Shown here: positions 50,948-59,025 of the stretch, in pieces
How the letters are laid out: each line of letters begins with the position of its first letter
Numbering within the stretch: position 1 is the first letter of the stretch
Assembly (NCBI GenBank): GCA_035934015.1
Contig: DASYYH010000006.1
Span: forward strand, 62,001 to 126,000
Direction of reading: 5' to 3'
DNA from: Candidatus Acidiferrales bacterium
Lineage (GTDB): Bacteria; Acidobacteriota; Terriglobia; Acidiferrales; UBA7541
DNA length: 64,000 nt
Translations under genes and position numbers: made by a program
The notes under the pieces: generated by a model
The model's input: the letters and a program-made list of their open reading frames with translations, nothing else
Told to the model about the DNA's origin: nothing
The model's database searches: none

Positions 50948-52246
50948 ATGGCCATAAGTGCCAAAGCGGTTCCCCAGGCAATGCCGCGGATCGCACCGCG
51001 CGAAGATCTCAACGTTTTTCGTATTTCCCAGATTCAATTTGACATCGCTGCCGAGCATTTGAAGCTCGAGGCAGGATTGCGGCAACTGCTTCGCACGCCG
51101 AAACGCGTCATGGAAGTCTCCGTCCCGGCGAAGATGGATAACGGCCAGGTGAAAGTCTTCACCGGCTATCGCGTGCAGCACAATATTGCGCGAGGTCCCG
51201 CAAAAGGCGGCGTTCGTTATCATCCCGGGGTGACGCTGGATGAAGTCAAAGCGCTCGCGATGTGGATGACCTGGAAAACTGCGGCCGTCAACATTCCCTT
51301 CGGTGGCGCCAAAGGCGGCGTGATCTGCGATCCCAAACGCATGAGTAAATCCGAGCTCGAGAGAATGACGCGTCGCTTCTGTTCGGAAATCTTGCCCATC
51401 ATCGGTCCTGAGCGCGACATTCCGGCGCCGGACGTCTATACCGATTCGCAAACGATGGCGTGGATGATGGATACGTATTCGATGACTGTGGGTTATTCCG
51501 CACTTGGCGTTGTCACGGGGAAACCGGTTGCGCTTGGCGGTTCTGAGGGCCGAAATGAAGCGACGGCGCGCGGCTGTCTGTTTGTCACGGAAGAAGCCTG
51601 CAAAGTTAAGAAAATAAATTTGCGTGGCGCGACCGTGGCGATCCAGGGATTCGGCAATGCCGGATCGATTGCTGCACGTCTTTTCGCCGAGAAAAAGGCA
51701 AAAATCGTCGCCATCAGTGACTCGCGCGGCGGCGTTCATAATTCGCGCGGCATAGATCCTTATAAGGCTGTGCGCTATAAGGAGCGTTCCGGAACTGTCG
51801 TAGGTATGCCCGGAACATCGCGGATTTCGAATGACGATTTGCTGACGATGAAATGCGACATCTTGATTCCGGCGGCACTCGAAAACGTCATTACTCTAAA
51901 CAACGCCGAGCAAATCAAAGCGAAGATTGTCGCAGAAGCAGCGAACGGCCCAACCACTCCTCACGCGGACGAAGTTCTTGCGCGACGGGGAATTATGGTT
52001 CTACCCGATGTGCTGGCGAACTCAGGCGGCGTAACAACGAGCTATTTCGAGTGGGTGCAGGATCTCCAGAATTTCTTCTGGACCGAAGCGGAAGTCAACG
52101 CCAAGCTCGAAAGCGTGATGAAGCGCGCGTTTCATGAAGTACATGAAACCGCACGGAAAAATCACGTGCATATGCGCACGGGAGCTTACATCCTCGCTGT
52201 TGGCCGCGTCGCCGACGCGACAGTTGTTCGCGGACTCTTCCCGTAA
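50948..52246 (+). CDS. gdhA: glutamate dehydrogenase (Glu/Leu/Phe/Val family)
   Basis: A 432-residue dehydrogenase interconverting glutamate and 2-oxoglutarate plus ammonia. Substrate motif GPAKGGVRYHP and the catalytic lysine in PFGGAKGGV are clear; the Rossmann motif is VAIQGFGNAGS. The hexameric class with about 430 residues fits NAD-linked or dual-specificity enzymes. GGAGGAA lies about 8 bases before ATG 50948. It probably belongs to one transcript with the YHS gene. Confidence 0.93.
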   Translation: MAISAKAVPQAMPRIAPREDLNVFRISQIQFDIAAEHLKLEAGLRQLLRTPKRVMEVSVPAKMDNGQVKVFTGYRVQHNIARGPAKGGVRYHPGVTLDEVKALAMWMTWKTAAVNIPFGGAKGGVICDPKRMSKSELERMTRRFCSEILPIIGPERDIPAPDVYTDSQTMAWMMDTYSMTVGYSALGVVTGKPVALGGSEGRNEATARGCLFVTEEACKVKKINLRGATVAIQGFGNAGSIAARLFAEKKAKIVAISDSRGGVHNSRGIDPYKAVRYKERSGTVVGMPGTSRISNDDLLTMKCDILIPAALENVITLNNAEQIKAKIVAEAANGPTTPHADEVLARRGIMVLPDVLANSGGVTTSYFEWVQDLQNFFWTEAEVNAKLESVMKRAFHEVHETARKNHVHMRTGAYILAVGRVADATVVRGLFP

Positions 52247-52290
52247 ATTGCGCTCGGCCTAACAGCACGATTTCGGCAATCGCAATTTTT
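52245..52290 (+). terminator. possible terminator after gdhA
   Basis: AAATTGCG (52245-52252, overlapping the stop codon) and CGCAATTT (52281-52288) can pair over 8 bases, with five T at 52286-52290. The loop is 28 bases and partly structured, so this is only a possible terminator. Confidence 0.3.
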
Positions 52291-52434
52291 GCGCCGATGC
52301 TTAGCTTCGGAAAACCGATTCTTCCGTCTATCAAAATACCCTTGCGCTTTAGGAAGTAACGCGCGTACATTTCAAAGTGACGGCGCGCGACAAGCTGCGT
52401 CGGCGTTTGTGCCAAGCGCGGAGGGCATGAATCG

Positions 52435-53316
52435 TTGTCGAATCACCCGAATAATCATCCACCGATTTTGCTGACCATCGCCGGATTCGATCCTTCCTGT
52501 GGCGCAGGCGTTGCCGCCGATTTGAAAACCTTCGCGGCCCACAATTGTTACGGCGTCGCTGCTGTGACCGCCCTTACTGTGCAATCCACGCAAGGTGTTA
52601 CGTCCGTGCATCCGACTCCCGCAGCGACGCTTCGCGCGCAACTCGACGCGCTCGCCGGGGATTTGGCGATTGCCGCGGTGAAAATCGGCATGCTCGGAAA
52701 TAAAGCGAACGCTGTCGCAGTCGCGGAATTTCTCGACAAGAACAAATTTCCCCATGTCGTGCTCGATCCGGTTGTGAAACCTTCTTCGGGGAGTGCCGAG
52801 TTGCTTGATGCCGCCGGCGTGAAATTCCTCCGTGATGAATTGCTCAAGCGTGCGAGCGTTATCACGCCCAATATGGATGAAGCCGCGCTGCTCGCAGGTA
52901 TGGAAGTGAAGGATCTGGCGGGAATGAAAGCAGCAGCTCTGAAACTGGTGGAAATGGGCGCGAAAGCAGTGATTGTTACAGGGGGGCATCTCGAAAAACC
53001 GGCGGATGTGCTTTGCGAGGGCAGCGAAGTGAATCCGTTTGGCGGCGACCATGTGAAAAGCGAGAACACGCATGGATCGGGCTGCACGCTTTCCTCGGCT
53101 GTGGCGGCTCAGCTCGCTCTGGGGCAGCAACTGCGCGAGGCGCTGATCTTGGCAAAGGCATACGTGTTCAAAGCAATTGAGAAAAGCTATTCCATCGGCA
53201 AGGGCGCTGGACCCGTCAATCAACTCTATCGATTCCATCAGGAGCCGCCGGCGCGCGGCGTCCACGAAGTGCCGCAGCACGGGATGCATCCCGCAGCCGA
53301 GCCAACTGCAACATAG
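52435..53316 (+). CDS. thiD: hydroxymethylpyrimidine/phosphomethylpyrimidine kinase
   Basis: A 293-residue ribokinase-fold kinase that phosphorylates HMP and HMP-phosphate in thiamine synthesis. Motifs: LTIAGFDPSCGAG at the N-terminus, KIGMLGN, DPVVKPSSG, and NTHGSGCTLSSA with the anion hole and catalytic cysteine-glycine region. The C-terminal tail (about 30 residues, histidine- and proline-rich) is an extension. The start is TTG 52435 with GGAGGG 9 bases upstream. No TPP riboswitch is recognisable in the 188 bases before it, and no other thi gene is near. Confidence 0.92.
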   Translation: MSNHPNNHPPILLTIAGFDPSCGAGVAADLKTFAAHNCYGVAAVTALTVQSTQGVTSVHPTPAATLRAQLDALAGDLAIAAVKIGMLGNKANAVAVAEFLDKNKFPHVVLDPVVKPSSGSAELLDAAGVKFLRDELLKRASVITPNMDEAALLAGMEVKDLAGMKAAALKLVEMGAKAVIVTGGHLEKPADVLCEGSEVNPFGGDHVKSENTHGSGCTLSSAVAAQLALGQQLREALILAKAYVFKAIEKSYSIGKGAGPVNQLYRFHQEPPARGVHEVPQHGMHPAAEPTAT

Positions 53317-53342
53317 GTTTTCGTCGTTTTTTCTCCATTTGT

Positions 53343-53657
53343 ATGCCGCTGCGTGCAGCAATTTCATTCTATGGCGGCGGCATCGCGAAGACGGAGCGTG
53401 GCCCGGGCTTGCTCGACCGCGTAGCTGACATTCATGCGCCGATTCTTCTGTTTTGGGGCGGACTGGATAAGCACATCGGTCCAGACCAGCGCAATGCCGT
53501 CGCTGAGGCTCTTCGCGATGCGCACAAGACCCTCGCGAGCATGGAGTTCGCCGACGCGGATCATGCGTTCTTCTGTGTTGAGCGGCCAAGCTATAACAAA
53601 CAAGCTGCGGAACAGTCTTGGGCGCTGTCGCTCGCCTTCCTGAAGAGCAATCTCTAA
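53343..53657 (+). pseudogene. truncated dienelactone hydrolase family gene (3' part)
   Basis: A 104-residue frame equal to the last part of a dienelactone hydrolase. It begins at the strand AAISFYGGG, keeps the acid in ILLFWGGLDKHIGP and the histidine in FADADHAFFC, but lacks the first half with the nucleophile cysteine and the N-terminal strands. Full members have about 230-240 residues. No matching 5' part is found upstream, where thiD ends 27 bases before. A remnant left by deletion is the simplest reading; it may not be expressed. Confidence 0.7.
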
Positions 53658-53718
53658 GAATTAGGCTGCAACAATCGCCGGAAACTATTTCATTGCATTC
53701 GAAGCGAAGAAAAATCTG

Positions 53719-54984
53719 TCAATTGCGATAAACGATTTTTCCGCCGACAATTGTTGCCACAGGTCCGCCGCGGAATTTGCGTCCGTCAAATGGCGTGTTG
53801 CGCGAAAGACCGGGAGATTCGACGGTGTGATAGGTCCAGTCGCGTTCAGTCGAGAAAATCGTAATGTCGGCGGGAGCGCCTGTATGCAGTTTGCTTTCTT
53901 TGCCCAGAATTTTTGCTGGACCAATTGTGAATAGTTCCACCATGCGCATGAGCGAAATGCGATTGGCGTGGACGAGCTGCTCGAGCGCTAGGGCGATGGC
54001 TGTCTCAAACCCGGTGATGCCAAAGGGAGCGCGATCGAATTCGACATCCTTGCTCGCGGGATGATGTGGCGCGTGGTCCGTCGCGATTGCGTCGACAGTT
54101 CCGTCGGCTAGGCCCTCCAATAGCGCGTCGCGATCTTCGCGCGATGCGAGCGGCGGATTCATTTTGAAATGCGAGTCATAGCGTACGTCTTCATCAATGA
54201 GCGTGAAATGATGCGGCGTCACTTCGCACGTGACACTGAGGCCGCGCCGCTTGGCATTGCGTACGTGTTCCAGCGAGCCGCGCGCAGACATGTGCGCGAT
54301 ATGCAGGCGCGCGCCGGTCAGTGAGGCCACTTCAACATCCCGGCCAACGCAAATTGATTCGGCCGCAGCCGGCATGCCTTTCAAGCCCAGACGAATCGAA
54401 TGCGGCCCTTCTCGCATTACACCACCCGCGGCAAGCGATGAATCTTCGCAATGATCAATCACCGGCAAATTCAGCGGTCGGCAATAATCCATCACCTGCC
54501 GGAGAAGGCGCGCACTGGCGATGGGCTTGCCGTCGTCGGTCACGGCGACCGCGCCCGCTTGTTGCATGGCAGCGATTTCGGAGAGCTGCTCGCCTTTGCT
54601 TTCCTTGGAGGCCGCTCCGATGGGCCAGACGTGAACGGGTGAGATGGCGGCTGCGCGCTCGAGAATCGCGCGAGTGACCGACGCATTGTCATTCACGGGG
54701 TGCGTATTTGGCATGGGACATACGGCAGTGAACCCTCCGCGTGCTGCGGATTGCGTACCCGATTGAATCGTCTCCGAAATTTCTCCGCCTGGTTCGCGCA
54801 GATGGCAGTGCATATCGATGAAGCCCGGCGCGACAATGCAATTGGCTGCATCGAGCACGACCGCATCGCCTGCGGAAATCCCCGCGCCGATCTTTGCGAT
54901 CTTCCCTTTGTCGATGAGCACGTCCGCGTGGGAATCCGTTTTCGATGTCGGATCAATCACGCGGCCATTCTTAATCAGCAGCAT
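53719..54984 (-). CDS. pyrC: dihydroorotase
   Basis: A 421-residue zinc amidohydrolase that closes carbamoyl-aspartate to dihydroorotate. Zinc motif GFIDMHCHLREPG, further ligands in VIDHCED and LHIAHMSARG, and the catalytic aspartate in AIATDHAPHH are all present, so it is a catalytic type I enzyme and not the inactive PyrC' partner seen in some species. The start at ATG 54984 (MLLIKNGRVIDP) lies 14 bases inside the pyrB 3' end. Last gene of the pyrR-pyrB-pyrC unit. Confidence 0.94.
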   Translation of the reverse strand: MLLIKNGRVIDPTSKTDSHADVLIDKGKIAKIGAGISAGDAVVLDAANCIVAPGFIDMHCHLREPGGEISETIQSGTQSAARGGFTAVCPMPNTHPVNDNASVTRAILERAAAISPVHVWPIGAASKESKGEQLSEIAAMQQAGAVAVTDDGKPIASARLLRQVMDYCRPLNLPVIDHCEDSSLAAGGVMREGPHSIRLGLKGMPAAAESICVGRDVEVASLTGARLHIAHMSARGSLEHVRNAKRRGLSVTCEVTPHHFTLIDEDVRYDSHFKMNPPLASREDRDALLEGLADGTVDAIATDHAPHHPASKDVEFDRAPFGITGFETAIALALEQLVHANRISLMRMVELFTIGPAKILGKESKLHTGAPADITIFSTERDWTYHTVESPGLSRNTPFDGRKFRGGPVATIVGGKIVYRN

Positions 54985-55939
54985 GCGAGGAATCCTTTGC
55001 GTGATCTTGAGGGTCGGCGGAGCCGGCGACAAGCTCGAAGAGAATCGCCATGCGAATCGCCAACCCGTTGGTGACTTGTTCCAGAATGCAAGATTGCGGG
55101 CTGTCGGCAACCGCCGGATCGATTTCCAGCCCGCGAATCATCGGGCCCGGATGCAGAACAATGGCATTCCTGCGCGCCAGTTTCACTCGTGAAGGTGTCA
55201 ATTGATATTGCAGGATGTAGTCTTCTGCGGAAATCGAAGGCTCGTGCATACGCTCCTGCTGAATCCGTAGCGCCATGATGGCGTCCGCGCCGTCGAGCGC
55301 TTCTTCGATGCACGGGACGCAGCGAATATTCGGCGCAAGCGACGCAAGTTCTCGCGGAAGCCACATCGCGGGACCGCATAGCGTCATGTGCGCCCCAAAC
55401 TTTGAAAGCAGATGAATATTGGAACGCGCCACGCGGCTGTGAAGGATGTCGCCAATCATCGTTATGCGGATTCCGTCGAGATGGCCCCGGCGATCGCGGA
55501 TCGTCAGGGCATCGAGTAGTGCCTGCGTCGGATGCTCGTGTGTGCCGTCGCCTGCGTTGATGACGGGAACATCCACGCGCCGCGAAACGAACTCGGCGGC
55601 TCCGGAGGAGCTATGGCGGATCACAATCGCATCCGGCCTCATGGCTTCCAGCGTCCGTACGGTATCGCTGAGCGATTCGCCTTTCTTTACGCTGGAGGCT
55701 TCCGCCTGAAGATTCATTTGGTCTGCGCCCAATCGTGATGCAGCCGTGGCAAAGCTGATTCGTGTGCGCGTGGAGTTCTCGAAAAACGTGAGCGCAATCG
55801 TCTTGCCGCGGAGTGTCGCGAGCTTTTTTAATGGATAGCGTTGGAATTCCTGGAAGGGTTTTGCCTGGTCAAGAAGAAATACGATTTGTTCGCGGCTGAG
55901 CGGTTCTATGGCTAGCAGATGACGGAAGCGGTGCGACAC
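54971..55939 (-). CDS. pyrB: aspartate carbamoyltransferase catalytic chain
   Basis: A 322-residue transcarbamoylase that joins carbamoyl phosphate to aspartate. The carbamoyl-phosphate motif FENSTRTR, the HPTQALLD motif and HPGPMIRG near the C-terminus are clear. The start is GTG 55939, 30 bases after pyrR. The end overlaps pyrC by 14 bases. No regulatory chain gene (pyrI) is near, as usual for this operon type. Confidence 0.95.
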   Translation of the reverse strand: MSHRFRHLLAIEPLSREQIVFLLDQAKPFQEFQRYPLKKLATLRGKTIALTFFENSTRTRISFATAASRLGADQMNLQAEASSVKKGESLSDTVRTLEAMRPDAIVIRHSSSGAAEFVSRRVDVPVINAGDGTHEHPTQALLDALTIRDRRGHLDGIRITMIGDILHSRVARSNIHLLSKFGAHMTLCGPAMWLPRELASLAPNIRCVPCIEEALDGADAIMALRIQQERMHEPSISAEDYILQYQLTPSRVKLARRNAIVLHPGPMIRGLEIDPAVADSPQSCILEQVTNGLAIRMAILFELVAGSADPQDHAKDSSHAAD

Positions 55940-55969
55940 AATCTCCCTCGATTGCAGATTTTCACAGGT

Positions 55970-56518
55970 TCAGTCAACACGATCCATGACCACAACGCGT
56001 TCTTCCTTGTCAATTTCAGTCAAACGCACTTCAATAATCTCGGTATCCGACGTTTCCACAGCTCGGCCCACGAAAGTTGCTTCGATAGGCAGCTCGCGAT
56101 GGCCGCGATCGATCAAAACGCATAGTTGAATGCGTCTCGGGCGGCCCAAATCGAACAGTCCATTCATCGCCGCGCGGACGGTCCTACCAGTATAGAGAAC
56201 ATCGTCGACGAGCAACAGATCACGATCGTCGACGGGAAACGCAATCTCGCTGGATTGCACAACGGGCTGCGGCGCGACAGTCGAAAGATCATCGCGGTAA
56301 AGGGTGATGTCCAGCGTGCCGACAGGGACTCCAGCCTTCGACGATGCACGAATGGATTTGGCGAGGCGTTCGGCCAGCGGGATGCCACGACGGCGCACGC
56401 CAATGAGTGCCAGATCCTTCGCACCGCCTGTCTTCTCCACGATCTCATGTGCCAAGCGGTCGAGCGTGCGTCGAATCTCGTCCGCGGACATGAGCTGGCG
56501 TTTTTCGATGACGCGCAT
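55970..56518 (-). CDS. pyrR: pyrimidine operon regulator / uracil phosphoribosyltransferase PyrR
   Basis: A 182-residue type I phosphoribosyltransferase-fold protein with the PRPP motif LLLVDDVLYTGRTVRAAM. In Bacillus it binds UMP and pyr leader RNA to promote attenuation; it also has weak uracil phosphoribosyltransferase activity. It heads pyrB and pyrC. I could not identify a PyrR-binding anti-antiterminator in the 148 bases upstream. It is divergent from pyrD, so one region may control both directions. Confidence 0.93.
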   Translation of the reverse strand: MRVIEKRQLMSADEIRRTLDRLAHEIVEKTGGAKDLALIGVRRRGIPLAERLAKSIRASSKAGVPVGTLDITLYRDDLSTVAPQPVVQSSEIAFPVDDRDLLLVDDVLYTGRTVRAAMNGLFDLGRPRRIQLCVLIDRGHRELPIEATFVGRAVETSDTEIIEVRLTEIDKEERVVVMDRVD

Positions 56519-56666
56519 GGGCGCATTATCGTAACACAGAGAGGGAAAAGCGCGAGGGGCGAGCCTCTGCTAGCCATTCAGGAAGAACTCGGCAATTGCC
56601 GCAGCTTTTTGGAATCTCGACTTTAGACATGGCAGACGCTGCTCTGCGTGTGTTAAACTCCTTCGC

Positions 56667-57608
56667 GTGAGCTCGCCCGCAAGCGCCCGGCGGCCCACGG
56701 ACGTCGACCTCAGCGTCCGGATAGGTACCCTTCTTCTCTCCAATCCTGTAATTGCCGCCAGCGGGACTTTCGGATATGGCATCGAATTTTCTCATCTTGT
56801 TGATTTGAATTCTCTCGGCGGAATTGTTGTCAAGGGTCTGTCGGCGCAGCCTTTGACCGGAGCACCCGTGCCGCGGCTTTGTGAAACCACGGGCGGCATG
56901 CTCAATGCCGTTGGGTTGCAGAATATTGGTGTGCATGCCTTCGTCGCCGAGAAGCTGCCGGTGCTCAGGAAATATCGAACAGCCATCATCGCAAATGTGT
57001 TCGGCTACACGATTGATGAGTATGTGGAAGTAATCCATGTGCTGGAAGACGCCGAAGGCGTGGCCGGCTACGAATTAAACATCTCCTGCCCAAATGTGGA
57101 TCAGGGCGGCTCGGAATTTGGAGTCGATCCCTTGCTCACGTCCCAGGTTGTAACTGCAGCACGGCGGGCGGCGGTGAAACGACCGCTATGGGTGAAGCTA
57201 GCCCCGAATGCAGACGTAAAGGCGACCGCACGCGCCGCTGAGGCGGCTGGAGCGGACGCGCTAACAGTAGCAAACACATACCCAGCCATGGCTCTTGACC
57301 CTGCGACAGGTTCGTCAAAGTTGGGTCGTTTGACGGGTGGGCTCTCTGGTCCAGCCATAAAACCTCTCACGGTACGGCTTGTTTACGACGTAAGTCGTAC
57401 CGTTGGGATTCCTGTCATCGGCCTTGGAGGGATAGAAAGCTTAGACGACGTCCTTGAGTATTTTCGCGCCGGAGCCACCGCTATTCAGATCGGGACTGCT
57501 CACTTTGCCGATCCCAGAGCGTCTGAACGCGTGGTGGAGGAACTTTGGCACCACTGTGAGAGTCTAACTATCAATAATATCAACCAGTTAAGGGAAGTCT
57601 CTAAGTGA
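56667..57608 (+). CDS. pyrD: dihydroorotate dehydrogenase, class 1B catalytic subunit
   Basis: A 313-residue FMN enzyme oxidising dihydroorotate to orotate. The active-site cysteine is in YELNISCPNVDQGG, as in class 1 enzymes; NPVIAASGTFGYG and IPVIGLGGIES are FMN motifs. Class 1B enzymes work with PyrK, an FAD/[2Fe-2S] subunit, which is not in the window. Start is GTG 56667 without a strong ribosome site, close to a -10-like TAAACT, so the leader may be very short. Codon use toward the end becomes AT-richer, like the following rlpA. Confidence 0.92.
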   Translation: MSSPASARRPTDVDLSVRIGTLLLSNPVIAASGTFGYGIEFSHLVDLNSLGGIVVKGLSAQPLTGAPVPRLCETTGGMLNAVGLQNIGVHAFVAEKLPVLRKYRTAIIANVFGYTIDEYVEVIHVLEDAEGVAGYELNISCPNVDQGGSEFGVDPLLTSQVVTAARRAAVKRPLWVKLAPNADVKATARAAEAAGADALTVANTYPAMALDPATGSSKLGRLTGGLSGPAIKPLTVRLVYDVSRTVGIPVIGLGGIESLDDVLEYFRAGATAIQIGTAHFADPRASERVVEELWHHCESLTINNINQLREVSK

Positions 57609-57638
57609 GATTGGAGGTTCTTTTTCGGCAGATACGAC

Positions 57639-57667
57639 TTGAGTGGGAGTTCGGTTCGCGGTATAAT
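57639..57667 (+). promoter_or_regulatory. promoter of the rlpA-pyrF unit
   Basis: TTGAGT (57639-57644) and a perfect TATAAT (57662-57667) with a 17-base spacer. The start codon of rlpA is 30 bases after the -10. Confidence 0.7.
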
Positions 57668-57696
57668 TTTGTTGATTCTGAAAGAGTTATAAAAAC

Positions 57697-58203
57697 ATGA
57701 AAACAAGACTAAAACAACTCGGAAAAGTGCTTCTAGGCCTTGTCTTGCCATTCCTTCTCGTCACAGTCGTCAAGGCTCCGGCCATTGGCGAGAGTGCTGC
57801 GCCTGCCTCGATTAGTCAAGGCGAGCTGCTGGCCTCGGGTCTAGCCACCCCGGACTCCAAGCTGGCCCCTAGGCCACTCAAGACCTTCGTTTGCCTGTCC
57901 AGTTGGTACGGCCAAAATTTCGACGGCCAGGTTACCGCGGATGGCGAGATTTATGATATGTATGCCCAGACGGCAGCCCACCCCAGTCTGCCGATGGGAT
58001 CTGTCGTCAGGGTCGTCAATCTTCGCACGCGGAAAAGCGCGATTGTCCGAATCAATGACCGGGGTCCATACGTTCCGGGACGCGACCTTGATGTTTCGTA
58101 CCAGGTAGCCAAGGAACTTGGCTTTGCCCACCGCGGCACCGCCCGCGTGAGGGTCGAGCTGCTCAAGGTGCCGAAATCAAAGAACGAACCGCCAGCCAAC
58201 TGA
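57697..58203 (+). CDS. rlpA: septal-ring lytic transglycosylase RlpA family protein
   Basis: A 168-residue exported protein with a double-psi beta-barrel domain. The N-terminus is a signal peptide (about 1-32). The RlpA signature is SSWYGQNFDGQVTADGEIYD, with TAAHPSLPMGSVVRV and the active-site-like INDRGPYVPGRDLDVS. RlpA cleaves naked glycan strands at the septum. The lipoprotein cysteine and the C-terminal SPOR domain of the E. coli protein are absent. The stop overlaps the apparent CTG start of pyrF. Its place between pyrD and pyrF is unusual. Confidence 0.88.
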   Translation: MKTRLKQLGKVLLGLVLPFLLVTVVKAPAIGESAAPASISQGELLASGLATPDSKLAPRPLKTFVCLSSWYGQNFDGQVTADGEIYDMYAQTAAHPSLPMGSVVRVVNLRTRKSAIVRINDRGPYVPGRDLDVSYQVAKELGFAHRGTARVRVELLKVPKSKNEPPAN

Positions 58204-58913
58204 TTGTCGCACTAGACTTTCCCCATCTTTCGGAAGCCATCCATCTTGTCCGCCAGCTCAAGGGGCGTATAGGACTGGCCAAAATAGGCAGCCAGCTATT
58301 TACGGCTGAGGGCCCGCGAGCCGTCGAGCGGCTCGCGTCGCTAGTGCCGGGCATTTTCCTGGATTTAAAGTTCTGTGACATACCAAACACCGTCGCAGGA
58401 GCAGTGAGGTCGGCTGCGGGCCTTCCCAAGGTCAAAATGCTGACTCTGCATACGACGGGCGGCTACGAAATGATGCGGACCGCCAAAGATGCTCTGAAGA
58501 ACATCAAAAATCCCCCGAAATTGCTCGGAGTCACCATCCTAACGAGCCTGGATGGAGCAGAACTTAGACGGATAGGACTCGCAGGGCCCGTGGAAGACCG
58601 TGTGGTCGCACTTGCCCAACTTGCGAAATCAGCCGGCTTGGACGGGATAGTAGCTTCTGCTCGGGAAACCTCCCTTGTGCGTGCGGCAGTGGGAAGAGAC
58701 ATAAAAGTCGTAGTGCCGGGCATACGCCCTGCTATTGCCGAAGGCGAAGCAAAGGCCGACGATCAAGCTCGCATCGCAACGCCCGCTGGTGCTATAAGGG
58801 CGGGCGCGGATTACCTCGTCGTTGGTCGTCCAATTACGGCCGCTCCGGATCCTCGCAAAGCTGCGGATGCCATACTTCAGGAAATGAAGGCCTCTCGAGT
58901 ATCCGTCTCCTAG
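58200..58913 (+). CDS. pyrF: orotidine 5'-phosphate decarboxylase (CTG start inferred)
   Basis: A 237-residue TIM-barrel enzyme making UMP from OMP. The N-terminal strand IVALDFPHLSEA begins right at the rlpA stop; the catalytic DxKxxD is in FLDLKFCDIPNT, and PGIRP and YLVVGRPI are the phosphate-binding motifs. No ATG, GTG or TTG is in frame before GTG 58344, which would cut off the first beta-strand and helix and so is unlikely. A CTG at 58200 overlaps the rlpA TGA as CTGA, the geometry of ATGA coupling, and is taken as the start. Confidence 0.85.
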   Translation: MIVALDFPHLSEAIHLVRQLKGRIGLAKIGSQLFTAEGPRAVERLASLVPGIFLDLKFCDIPNTVAGAVRSAAGLPKVKMLTLHTTGGYEMMRTAKDALKNIKNPPKLLGVTILTSLDGAELRRIGLAGPVEDRVVALAQLAKSAGLDGIVASARETSLVRAAVGRDIKVVVPGIRPAIAEGEAKADDQARIATPAGAIRAGADYLVVGRPITAAPDPRKAADAILQEMKASRVSVS

Positions 58914-59025
58914 CACGCCGCGCGTTTTCCTTCCCACGCTTGCCTCGCGACGTTTGACCCCATCTTCCTAGTCCATTAGCATCGGTGCGCATCCCTGAAT
59001 TGCAGGGTTGGCCAAGGACAAACGC

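Noticed and set aside
52095-52415. Minus-strand frame between gdhA and thiD with a protein-like stretch (YARYFLKRKGILIDG)
   Set aside because: Most of the frame is antisense to the end of gdhA; only about 55 codons are outside it and I recognise no family. It could be a fragment, but support is too thin.
52247-52434. TPP riboswitch ahead of thiD
   Set aside because: The CTGAGA and the second conserved thi-box half are absent.
52372-53589. A 405-residue minus-strand frame opposite thiD
   Set aside because: Its translation is His/Arg/Cys-rich without motifs, while thiD on the other strand has all family signatures.
56519-56666. PyrR-responsive attenuator ahead of pyrR or pyrD
   Set aside because: No terminator/antiterminator pair and no recognisable PyrR-binding loop are visible in this short stretch.
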